A stretch of 5,088 nucleotides of DNA from Candidatus Eiseniibacteriota bacterium (GCA_030622265.1 JAUXGG010000166.1:1-5088); one strand, 5' to 3'; positions 1-4,775 are shown, numbered from the stretch's first letter. The notes: generated by a model from the letters alone, not told the origin. Numbers and translations: made by a program.

Positions 1-71
1 CCATAGTTGCCTTCGCCTTCTTCCAGAGACACATCGTCCGCGGGATCACCGAAGGAGCCGTGAGAGGTTAG
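1..71 (+). CDS. C-terminal end of a probable MalG-type sugar ABC-transporter permease (partial)
   Basis: Only the last 22 codons and the TAG stop (69-71) are in the window, in the frame starting at base 3. The peptide reads IVAFAFFQRHIVRGITEGAV followed by RG. An ending of the form FFQRHIVRGxTxGAVKG is characteristic of the inner-membrane permease of the MalG/UgpE class of carbohydrate ABC importers. The stop lies two bases before the anmK start, so the two are almost certainly co-transcribed and perhaps translationally coupled. This suggests the importer carries a cell-wall sugar such as MurNAc or an anhydro-muropeptide sugar, which is inference from context. The call rests on a short but distinctive tail; the rest of the transporter lies upstream of the window. 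Confidence 0.65.
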   Translation, partial: IVAFAFFQRHIVRGITEGAVRG

Positions 72-73
72 CG

Positions 74-1246
74 ATGGCGAAGACCTATACAATGTGCGGA
101 ATCATGTCGGGCACCTCGCGTGACGGGGTGGATATTGCAGTAGTCAAGATTTCGGGCAGTTTCCCCTCCAACAAGATCAAGCCACTCTATGCCGAGACCT
201 ACACCTACCCACCCTGGCTTAAGAGCCTGCTGCTTACTCCCCTGGAGGATCTCAGGGTAGAGGATGTATCCGGGCTGGATTTCCTCCTGGGCGAGATCTA
301 TGCCGAGTATGCGCTCCGGGCGATCCAGAGCGCCGGACTTGGGCCCCGGGATGTGGATGCCATCGGCTCCCACGGCCAGACCCTGCTCCACCTGCCCGGG
401 GGGAGAAAACTCGGTGAGCGTGAAGTGAGGTCGACCCTTCAGGTGGGCTCGGGAGCCGTGATAGCCCAGAAGGCTGGAATCACGACCGTATCAGACTTCA
501 GGAGCGCGGACATCGCGGCGGGAGGGGAGGGAGCCCCCCTGGTTCCCGTCTATGATTATGCCGTGCTCCGCTCGTCGAAGAAGGCGCGCCTTGCCCTCAA
601 TATCGGTGGCATAGCCAATCTCACAGCCATTCCCCGGAAGGCCGACCTGGAGGACATCGTCGCCTTCGACACCGGACCGGGAAACTGCATGATAGACTCT
701 GCGCTCCGGCTCCGCTCGGGTGACGCATCGGCGTTCGACAGGGACGGTGCGCTGGCCCGCGTCGGGGAGATTGATGAAGAATGTGTCGAGCAGGTTCTCT
801 CCCATCCCTACTTCGCCCGGAAGCCTCCCAAGACAACCGGGTGGGAGGAGTGCGGCGAGGACTATACCCGCGGGCTCGTGGAAGCGATGGCCGGACGGGG
901 GCGTTCGACCAGGGACATGGTACGGACCTTCACCGAGATCGCAGGCGCCACCATCGCCAATGCCATCGAGGACTTCGTGTTGCCAGAGGTGAGCGTGGAC
1001 GAGGTCATCGTGACAGGCGGAGGGAGCCGCAATTCCATGCTGATGGGTCTCATCAAGAAGCGCCTGCCCGAGATCCCCGTGGATATCGGAGAGGCCCACG
1101 GCATCGACTCCGACGCCAAGGAAGCCTGTGCCTTTGCCTACCTTGCCTATCTTCGCCTGGAGGGAATCCCGGCCAATATCATCTCTCAGGCTGCGGGCCT
1201 TGAGCCCGCCCTCCTCGGCTCCGTTTCACAACCCCCCGCCTCCTAA
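74..1246 (+). CDS. anmK: Anhydro-N-acetylmuramic acid kinase AnmK
   Basis: AnmK is a cytoplasmic enzyme that uses ATP and water to open the 1,6-anhydro ring of anhMurNAc and phosphorylate it, giving MurNAc-6-phosphate for the MurQ etherase in peptidoglycan recycling. The 390-residue product is slightly longer than E. coli AnmK (369) and has the family motifs in order: GIMSGTSRDGVD (9-20), SHGQT (99-103), DFRSAD (141-146), GGEGAPLVP (150-158), NIGGIAN (176-182), FDTGPGN (198-204), PPKTTG (251-256), TGGGSRN (314-320) and GIDSDAKEACAFA (343-355). Asp199 in DTGPGN matches the proposed catalytic Asp of the family. The ATG at 74 is preceded by GAGAGG (62-67) and gives a start 8 residues before the first motif. 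The extra residues lie mostly after the last motif. It sits two bases behind a sugar permease end. No murQ or nagZ is visible in the window. Nothing looks broken. Confidence 0.97.
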   Translation: MAKTYTMCGIMSGTSRDGVDIAVVKISGSFPSNKIKPLYAETYTYPPWLKSLLLTPLEDLRVEDVSGLDFLLGEIYAEYALRAIQSAGLGPRDVDAIGSHGQTLLHLPGGRKLGEREVRSTLQVGSGAVIAQKAGITTVSDFRSADIAAGGEGAPLVPVYDYAVLRSSKKARLALNIGGIANLTAIPRKADLEDIVAFDTGPGNCMIDSALRLRSGDASAFDRDGALARVGEIDEECVEQVLSHPYFARKPPKTTGWEECGEDYTRGLVEAMAGRGRSTRDMVRTFTEIAGATIANAIEDFVLPEVSVDEVIVTGGGSRNSMLMGLIKKRLPEIPVDIGEAHGIDSDAKEACAFAYLAYLRLEGIPANIISQAAGLEPALLGSVSQPPAS

Positions 1247-1317
1247 ATTCACAACCCTGGGGTCAGGTACCGATGTGTGAATTCACAACCCTGGGGTCAG
1301 GTACCGATATGTGAATT
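1246..1317. repeat. Two tandem 34-bp repeats with internal dyad symmetry
   Basis: Units at 1246-1279 and 1280-1313 are adjacent and differ at one base (G1275 versus A1309). A third AATT at 1314-1317 closes the second copy. Each copy is bounded by an inverted repeat, AATTCACA at the left and TGTGAATT at the right, sharing the AATT between copies. In the middle lies the short hairpin CCTG-GGGT-CAGG. The first base overlaps the anmK stop codon. The GGGGTCAGGT core resembles palindromic repeats that I associate with REP-type (TnpA_REP/RAYT-mobilised) elements; this is recall, not a search result. It could act in the anmK mRNA as a 3'-end hairpin, but there is no U-tract. Unlike CRISPR there are no spacers. 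Confidence 0.85.
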
Positions 1318-1368
1318 TGAGTGCCTTTTCAACCCCTCTGCACCGGGCTCATCACAGTATGTTTGCTG

Positions 1369-1397
1369 TTGACACCCGCCCTTGGCTAAGGTATCTT
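1369..1397 (+). promoter_or_regulatory. Sigma-70-type promoter of the tRNA-Asp gene
   Basis: A perfect -35 box TTGACA (1369-1374) is followed after 17 bases by TATCTT (1392-1397), a four-of-six match to the -10 box. Transcription would start near 1404, a few bases before the mature tRNA 5' end at 1413. The spacing and placement fit a dedicated tRNA promoter. Confidence 0.75.
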
Positions 1398-1412
1398 GAA
1401 TTCTGCATGAGC

Positions 1413-1490
1413 GGGGTCGTGGTGCAGCTTGGTTAGCACACTGGCCTGTCAAGCCAGAGGTCGCGGGTTCGAGTCCCGTCGGCCCCGCCA
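1413..1490 (+). tRNA. tRNA-Asp (anticodon GTC), CCA encoded
   Basis: The full cloverleaf can be drawn by hand. The acceptor stem GGGGTCG pairs with CGGCCCC with one T-G wobble, and the D stem is GTGC/GCAC. The anticodon stem CTGGC/GCCAG carries the loop CTGTCAA, with anticodon GTC at 1448-1450. The T arm is GCGGG-TTCGAGT-CCCGT. The discriminator is G1487 and CCA is encoded at 1488-1490. G73 and the GTC anticodon are aspartate identity elements. Position 38 is A, where E. coli tRNA-Asp has C. The 3' end of this gene is repeated twice further right, marking it as an integration target. No clear terminator follows. Confidence 0.98.
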
Positions 1491-1492
1491 TT
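1473..1492. repeat. Putative attL: 3' end of tRNA-Asp plus two flanking bases
   Basis: The last 18 bases of the tRNA gene plus TT (GTCCCGTCGGCCCCGCCATT) are found again at 4845-4864 without change. They also occur at 3720-3739 with one mismatch. Integrases of islands and satellites commonly use the T-arm to CCA segment of a tRNA gene as the crossover target, and insertion duplicates it at the far end. The intact tRNA here would be the attL side. The role is inferred; the repeat itself is directly visible. Confidence 0.7.
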
Positions 1493-1596
1493 GAATCTTA
1501 GCCGCCCTGATGCTCCTGGGCGTAGCGAGTTTCCACCAGTTGTGCACCTTTGAGGGTTACCTTATCTCTTCCTAAACCCAAGGAATCGCATAATAA

Positions 1597-1628
1597 GGGT
1601 TGACAAACGTCAACCCGCGTGGGATAAT
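1597..1628 (+). promoter_or_regulatory. Promoter and palindromic operator of the toxin-antitoxin operon
   Basis: GGGTTGAC (1597-1604) and GTCAACCC (1609-1616) form a perfect inverted repeat with a 4-base spacer (AAAC). The palindrome covers a consensus -35 box TTGACA (1600-1605). Exactly 17 bases further is a -10 box GATAAT (1623-1628). A repressor dimer bound here would block RNA polymerase. Such operons are normally autoregulated by the antitoxin, and E. coli MqsA also binds a palindrome, with a different sequence (AACCT...AGGTT). The -10 box abuts the annotated toxin ATG at 1629, so a transcript from this promoter would begin a few bases inside the reading frame. A second -10-like CATAAT (1589-1594), without a clear -35, might give an mRNA that includes the ATG. 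Confidence 0.75.
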
Positions 1629-1970
1629 ATGACGAGAAAAGGAAGAAAGAGAAGGTCGGAGGAGCGCGCCAAACCCCGCTATGACTTGGCGGAGGTCAAG
1701 AAGCTGGTTTCCCGTGGGCGCGTGCGAATCACAAGGGGCGCCCAGGATGCCGCCTGGGAGGATTTCGGATGGGGCATAGATAATATTCTCGATGTGCTTA
1801 TGAGGCTTCATCTGAAACACTTCTATAAACAAGATGTTTGTCAGTTTGATCGGTATATGGTGTTTGACTTCTACAAAGCGAAGGGTCTGAAAGGCGAGAA
1901 CGTCTACACTCACTTCTACATTGACGATGCCGATAATATGCTCATAGTGAACAGCTTCAAGAGGGTATAG
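1629..1970 (+). CDS. mqsR: MqsR-family toxin, predicted mRNA interferase
   Basis: MqsR toxins are RelE-fold, ribosome-independent ribonucleases that cut mRNA (at GCU in E. coli) and are held inactive by MqsA. The 113-residue product matches E. coli MqsR (98 aa) along its length: YDLAEVKKLVSRG (18-30), RITRGA (33-38), HFYK (64-67) and LIVNSFK (105-111). By eye, catalytic Lys56, Tyr81 and Lys96 of E. coli correspond to Lys67, Tyr93 and Lys111. Gln68 appears replaced by Phe79. The N terminus is about 10 residues longer and very basic. ATG 1629 has a weak ribosome site (GTGGGA) and directly follows a -10 box; the only in-frame alternative nearby is TTG 1686, which lacks a well-placed site. The antitoxin gene begins 8 bases after the stop. 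Toxin-first order is typical of mqsRA. Confidence 0.9.
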   Translation: MTRKGRKRRSEERAKPRYDLAEVKKLVSRGRVRITRGAQDAAWEDFGWGIDNILDVLMRLHLKHFYKQDVCQFDRYMVFDFYKAKGLKGENVYTHFYIDDADNMLIVNSFKRV

Positions 1971-1978
1971 GTGACGAG

Positions 1979-2533
1979 ATGAAGTGTTCTGAGTGCGGCG
2001 GCACTTATGTTCGGTTGAGAGGAGACCTTGATCTCATCGACAAGTTCGCGGGGCCCATCAGGGTACATGCGGCTGATTACATGAGGTGTGACCAGTGTGA
2101 TGGTTTTCTCTTCTCGCCGATTGTCTCTCGGAAGATAGAGAGGGCCCGCCACGAGAAACTGCAGCAGATTCTACTGGCGCAGCCCATTGGCGCCTTTGTG
2201 AACGCAACGGAGACCGCTAACACACTCAGGATCACCAGGCAAGCGCTAAACAAGCATCGCCGAATCAGCCGTGGCTTCATCTTCCAAACCCGCTTCGGTG
2301 GCAGAACGGTCTATCTTAGGAAATCGGTCGAGCAATTTGCGAGAACCGGGGATGGGCGATTCCCGCTTTGGGAAAGCAATGGACGGGATCGTCTGTACAG
2401 CCCAGAAGTGGAAACGTGGTTCCACCCGACGTTATATGGTCAGAGGCAAGCCGTTTCGGAGGGGTTGTCGGGATCTCCTTTCGAGAGGTCGGTGTCAACG
2501 AGTCATCCAAGGAGACCAGACTATGCCAGATAA
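1979..2533 (+). CDS. MqsA-like antitoxin with YgiT-type zinc finger and a non-XRE DNA-binding domain
   Basis: This is the predicted partner of the MqsR-type toxin, expected to bind it through the N-terminal domain and to repress the operon. The N terminus has paired cysteines CSEC (3-6) and CDQC (37-40), at exactly the spacing of the zinc ligands in E. coli MqsA (Cys3, 6, 37, 40). A charged linker (about 48-64) leads to a helix-turn-helix region (about 70-122, with VNATETANTLRITRQALNKH and RTVYLRKSVEQF) and then GDGRFPLW (124-131). That second domain looks like an excisionase/MerR-type winged helix, not the XRE-type domain of E. coli MqsA. About 50 further residues (132-184), with several aromatics at first and then Ser/Arg/Pro-rich, have no counterpart in MqsA (131 aa). 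AGGTGA (1969-1974) is the likely ribosome site. The 3' end overlaps the next gene by 11 bases. Confidence 0.87.
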   Translation: MKCSECGGTYVRLRGDLDLIDKFAGPIRVHAADYMRCDQCDGFLFSPIVSRKIERARHEKLQQILLAQPIGAFVNATETANTLRITRQALNKHRRISRGFIFQTRFGGRTVYLRKSVEQFARTGDGRFPLWESNGRDRLYSPEVETWFHPTLYGQRQAVSEGLSGSPFERSVSTSHPRRPDYAR

Positions 2534-2834
2534 GAAGCCCCAAGTTATCTCGGAGGTCCATTCTGACGAGACCCTTCAAGTTGCCTTCATTGACAATCTT
2601 GGGATAGCGAAGAGAACGGACGGGATGCACTACGTCCGGTTGATGACTTCTGTTCCCGAAGGCCACAAAGAGCAGTATAGGATGATGGTCCCGGATCAAA
2701 ACCTGAAACGGATGTTGGACGTGCTCTGTCGCCATTGCGATTACTTCCCCGTGAGAGAGAAGCAAAAAGCGAAGCGCAAGCCCAAGAAGAGTAGGCCAAA
2801 GACGAAGGCAAGTCGTAAGGCCCGAGCCAGATAG
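2523..2834 (+). CDS. Small basic-tailed protein, third gene of the toxin-antitoxin operon
   Basis: I do not recognise this 103-residue product with certainty. ATG 2523 was chosen over earlier in-frame starts because AAGGAGA (2509-2515) lies 7 bases upstream and because this start overlaps the antitoxin stop by 11 bases, a sign of translational coupling. The first 80 residues form an alternating strand-rich core with VAFIDNLGIAKRTDGMHYVR (about 28-47), SVPEGHKEQYRMMVPDQNLK and MLDVLCRHCDYFP. The pattern FxDN-strand-strand-helix is reminiscent of DUF3467-like proteins, held loosely. The last 25 residues are almost all Lys, Arg, Ala and Ser, suggesting nucleic-acid or ribosome contact. Possible roles are a third module component (regulator or chaperone-like partner) or an independent cargo gene. 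It is too short and too unlike SecB for me to call a TAC chaperone. Confidence 0.75.
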   Translation: MPDKKPQVISEVHSDETLQVAFIDNLGIAKRTDGMHYVRLMTSVPEGHKEQYRMMVPDQNLKRMLDVLCRHCDYFPVREKQKAKRKPKKSRPKTKASRKARAR

Positions 2835-2843
2835 CGTTATCTG
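2828..2843 (+). other. Hairpin over the stop codon of the third operon gene
   Basis: CAGATA (2828-2833), loop GCGT and TATCTG (2838-2843) form a perfect 6-bp stem that includes the TAG stop (2832-2834). No U-tract follows, so it is not a standard intrinsic terminator. It may mark the 3' end of the mRNA in the 45-base gap between the convergent genes. Confidence 0.4.
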
Positions 2844-2879
2844 CTGAGATCGTGGCATCACTGTCGGGAAGCAGGCGCC

Positions 2880-3518
2880 TCAGCGATAAAGATCTTTTCG
2901 TCTGACCCCTGGGATCTGCTCCGGATCCTCTCCCCCGAATAGTTGCCTGAGGAAGGTGCCGATGACCAGCAGGGGACCTCTGTGGGGGTTGAAAATGACT
3001 GTCTGCGGCTCTATCTTGCCGCTGGTTACGCTGCCATCCACCATCTTGATCAGGGGGCCGTCCAAGCGGATCGTATGCTCTACGCCCGGTGGGACCACCA
3101 TACTTACGCTGATCCAGCTTGGGATATCCGTTTCCTTTTTCCCGTGCAGATGCGGTCTACTCCCGGCATGCGGGTCTTTCTGGAAGAATACGCCCCTCTC
3201 CACCAATACATCCGGCTTCAAAACAAACGGCTGAGGCTTAGCGCCGTCATCGAGCGTCTGCCAAAGCAAGACACGCCACAGGGTTGAATCTGCGAGAGGT
3301 ACCATCATGTGCATCTCGGATATCGCGATGTCTCTCTTGCCTCTGTTGTGGAAGGAGAGCCTCGCAGAGAACGGATTGGCATGATAGAAGTCAGTCCCGG
3401 CAGTGGGCCCAAGCGTCGAAACCGCGAGCTCAATAGGCCTGTGGTAATACTCAAGATAGCCAGTCACAACCATGAGGCCCAGCGTGGCCAATGAAATACA
3501 GAACCCAGCCAAACCCAA
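2880..3518 (-). CDS. Membrane-anchored hypothetical protein with a probable extracytoplasmic beta-sandwich domain
   Basis: I do not recognise a family. The 212-residue frame begins with a hydrophobic segment (about residues 2-21, through ISLATLGLMVVTGY) that should act as a signal anchor. Then follows a mostly strand-like region whose FSARLSFHNRGKRDIAISEM (about 51-70) has the N-x-G pattern seen in Ig-like or bacterial beta-sandwich domains, and later SWISVSMVVPPG and HTIRLDG. No catalytic motif is seen. The start is uncertain: the listed start is TTG at 3518 with no clear ribosome site. The frame stays open upstream to a stop near 3640 without ATG or GTG, and a CTG at 3578 would add a very basic segment (RRCRRSTR) before the membrane helix, a topologically attractive N terminus. 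It is convergent with the toxin-antitoxin operon. It could be cargo of the putative integrated unit. Confidence 0.68.
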   Translation of the reverse strand: MGLAGFCISLATLGLMVVTGYLEYYHRPIELAVSTLGPTAGTDFYHANPFSARLSFHNRGKRDIAISEMHMMVPLADSTLWRVLLWQTLDDGAKPQPFVLKPDVLVERGVFFQKDPHAGSRPHLHGKKETDIPSWISVSMVVPPGVEHTIRLDGPLIKMVDGSVTSGKIEPQTVIFNPHRGPLLVIGTFLRQLFGGEDPEQIPGVRRKDLYR

Positions 3519-3635
3519 ATTCGCTCTGGTTGACGTGCATATACCCCGGGTCGAACGCCGGCACCGCCTACTATTCAGTCCCTGTGTGATTTCCCTACGA
3601 GGGTAATTGTGCGTATCAGGAGAGTCAAGGGCGAT

Positions 3636-3737
3636 CTACGTTAGCGGGACCACCGCGCCTGCCCCAACCATCTGTGCCATTTCGGCACACTCCTCAGACC
3701 TGAGAAAGTTGCGAAAGTCGTCCCGTCGCCCCCGCCA
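3636..3737 (-). pseudogene. Right-end module of unit 1: C-terminal fragment of an unknown protein (copy 1)
   Basis: Read leftward from the att-like repeat, the minus strand encodes WRGRRDDFRNFLRSEECA then EMAQMV and a short unmatched tail to a stop at 3636. The first 24 codons (3666-3737) match those at 4791-4862 in 18 of 24 residues. Three of the six changes are conservative (D/E, F/Y, V/I), and one serine is TCT here but AGC there, so selection acted on the protein. The frame is open further right, but that part overlaps the promoter of the next gene and has no resemblance to copy 2, so it is probably a fortuitous extension. The first codons are the antisense of the tRNA 3' end. The likeliest reading is a gene end carried beside the att site; I cannot name the protein. 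Confidence 0.5.
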
Positions 3738-3741
3738 TTGA
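3720..3741. repeat. Putative internal att site (tRNA-Asp 3'-end copy, one mismatch)
   Basis: Bases 3720-3741 match 1473-1494, the tRNA-Asp 3' end with its flank, at 21 of 22 positions; G1482 is C3729 here. The upstream tRNA sequence is absent, so this is a duplicated 3' end and not a second tRNA. It divides the region into two units. Confidence 0.7.
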
Positions 3742-3824
3742 CCTTCCAGTTTCTGAGAGCGTAGGCTGCAGTCAGCTCTGGGCTTGGCTTCGCTGTTTCC
3801 CGCTGCGATCTCCACCCGACTTAC

Positions 3825-3854
3825 TTTGCATTGACGCCCTCTGTTTGGTATAAT
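3825..3854 (+). promoter_or_regulatory. Extended -10 promoter for the secreted-protein gene
   Basis: TGGTATAAT (3846-3854) contains a perfect -10 box with the TGn extension. A -35-like TTTGCA (3825-3830, four of six to consensus) lies 18 bases upstream; extended -10 promoters need only a weak -35. Transcription would start near 3861, giving a leader of about 37 bases before the GTG start at 3898. This excludes the upstream ATG at 3853, which overlaps the -10 box. Confidence 0.7.
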
Positions 3855-3897
3855 GCAAGTCGGCTGGGAGTCGAATCGCAACCAGAAGGAGGGTGCG

Positions 3898-4758
3898 GTG
3901 ATCAGGCCCTTACTGGTGATGCTGCTTGTGCTTTTGATTGCCACCTCCGTCTTGTCCGTGGAGCATCTTGAGAAGCACGCCTACCAGATGCGAGATGACT
4001 TCGGCAGCGAGCCTCTGTACGATAGTGCACTTCAGTATTACTACTACATCCCATGCCCCACCTATTCATGGTTCTGGGCATTCTCCGGTTGGATCCCGGG
4101 TGATATCGTGGGTGCCTACTTCAGGATTGGTGACGTGAGCACCGGTGGTTGGCCCGAGTTGGATCCGGGTAACTGCCATACCCTTGAGGCGATTCGAATG
4201 CTGGACTTCGCTGGGTATGGGACCGTCTATCCTGGGCTCTTCACTGTTGAGTTCGATGTCTACTGTTCGGGGACGAGCCAGAGCCCATTCCTTCCTCTGT
4301 GGAACAGCGGTCCGGTTGAGACCAGTCGGGGGTGGAACTATATCCTGGTTGATCCTCCGCTTTCGATCTGTCCATGCTGTGAGTATGACTTGATGTATCC
4401 CAGCGTCATTGTGACTATGACCATGGTGGGTACGGAAGCCTACTATCCCGCCATTGGCCTGGACAACATAAGCACTCCGCTGGGGTTGGGATGTGAGATG
4501 CATGACATCAGCTGCCTGCCGGCAGTCTATCCGCGAGCCGATTGTGGTGGTGCGGAACCGGCGGTGCATTCGGGCTATGTGGGACTAACTCCATTCGAGT
4601 TCTGGCCGCCCCTTGGCTTATTGGACGGTCGTGATGGAACCCCTGACGGTTCGGAATTCGGATTCGTCGAGTGGGTTCTGACGCTCTACATAGGGTGCAG
4701 TGGTCCTTCCGGTGTAGAGACCAGTACCTGGGGTGCCATTAAGGCAATGTACAGGTGA
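3898..4758 (+). CDS. Secreted Cys/Tyr-rich hypothetical protein, sole cargo of unit 2
   Basis: The 286-residue product begins with a classical signal peptide, MIRPLLVMLLVLLIATSVLS, with cleavage probably just after. GTG 3898 is the start because AAGGAGG (3886-3892) lies 5 bases upstream; an in-frame ATG at 3853 sits inside the -10 box and would put a charged stretch before the signal peptide. The mature part is rich in Tyr, Trp, Gly and Pro, with YYYYIPCPTYSWFWAFSGW near its N terminus and ten Cys, including CPCC, suggesting disulfides outside the cytoplasm. DDFG, VEFDVYC and LWNSGPVET look like beta-sandwich strands and turns. I see no anchor, sorting signal or catalytic motif. I recall similar proteins from uncultured FCB-group bacteria, unverified. 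It lies alone between two tRNA-derived repeats. Confidence 0.85.
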   Translation: MIRPLLVMLLVLLIATSVLSVEHLEKHAYQMRDDFGSEPLYDSALQYYYYIPCPTYSWFWAFSGWIPGDIVGAYFRIGDVSTGGWPELDPGNCHTLEAIRMLDFAGYGTVYPGLFTVEFDVYCSGTSQSPFLPLWNSGPVETSRGWNYILVDPPLSICPCCEYDLMYPSVIVTMTMVGTEAYYPAIGLDNISTPLGLGCEMHDISCLPAVYPRADCGGAEPAVHSGYVGLTPFEFWPPLGLLDGRDGTPDGSEFGFVEWVLTLYIGCSGPSGVETSTWGAIKAMYR

Positions 4759-4775
4759 TACGTTAGCAGCCCGGG

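Noticed and set aside
491..1203. Long frames on both strands inside anmK
   Set aside because: They are shadows of a GC-rich gene; all AnmK motifs are in the main frame.
1246..1317. CRISPR array
   Set aside because: The two repeat units are directly adjacent without spacers, and no cas gene is present.
1297..1491. Minus-strand frame starting MAGPTGLEPATSGL
   Set aside because: It is the antisense of the tRNA-Asp gene; GPTGLEPATSG-type peptides are a well-known false ORF over tRNAs.
1491..1560. Minus-strand peptides beside the tRNA (KGAQLVETRYAQEHQGG, and a frame with HNWWKLATPRSIRAAKIQ running into the tRNA antisense) as the missing N-terminal half of the right-end fragment
   Set aside because: The first stops before the tRNA and is in another frame. 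The second starts only at a GTG just after a stop and has no resemblance to sequence beside the other att copies.
2271..2522. Upstream extension of the third operon gene to an ATG at 2271
   Set aside because: It would lie wholly within the antitoxin gene in another frame; the ribosome site at 2509-2515 points to ATG 2523.
2523..2834. SecB-like chaperone of a TAC system
   Set aside because: The product is about 50 residues shorter than SecB, ends in a Lys/Arg tail, and shows no SecB motif I can identify.
2943..3494. Plus-strand frames opposite the membrane-anchored protein
   Set aside because: They have no ribosome sites or protein-like features; the minus frame has a membrane helix and a coherent strand pattern.
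3637..3741. Right-end modules as integron attC sites
   Set aside because: GTTAGCG/GTTAGCA do not fit the GTTRRRY core, there is no matching inverse core, and the repeat is explained by the tRNA 3' end.
3831..3854. TTGACG with TATAAT as a standard promoter pair
   Set aside because: The spacing is only 12 bases, too short; the extended -10 with TTTGCA at 18 bases is preferred.
3636..3944. Full 102-residue minus-strand frame as an intact gene
   Set aside because: Only the part from 3737 leftward is conserved with copy 2. The rest overlaps the promoter, ribosome site and signal-peptide codons of the opposite-strand secreted-protein gene.
4066..4569. Minus-strand frame within the secreted-protein gene
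   Set aside because: It is a shadow; the plus frame has promoter, ribosome site and signal peptide.
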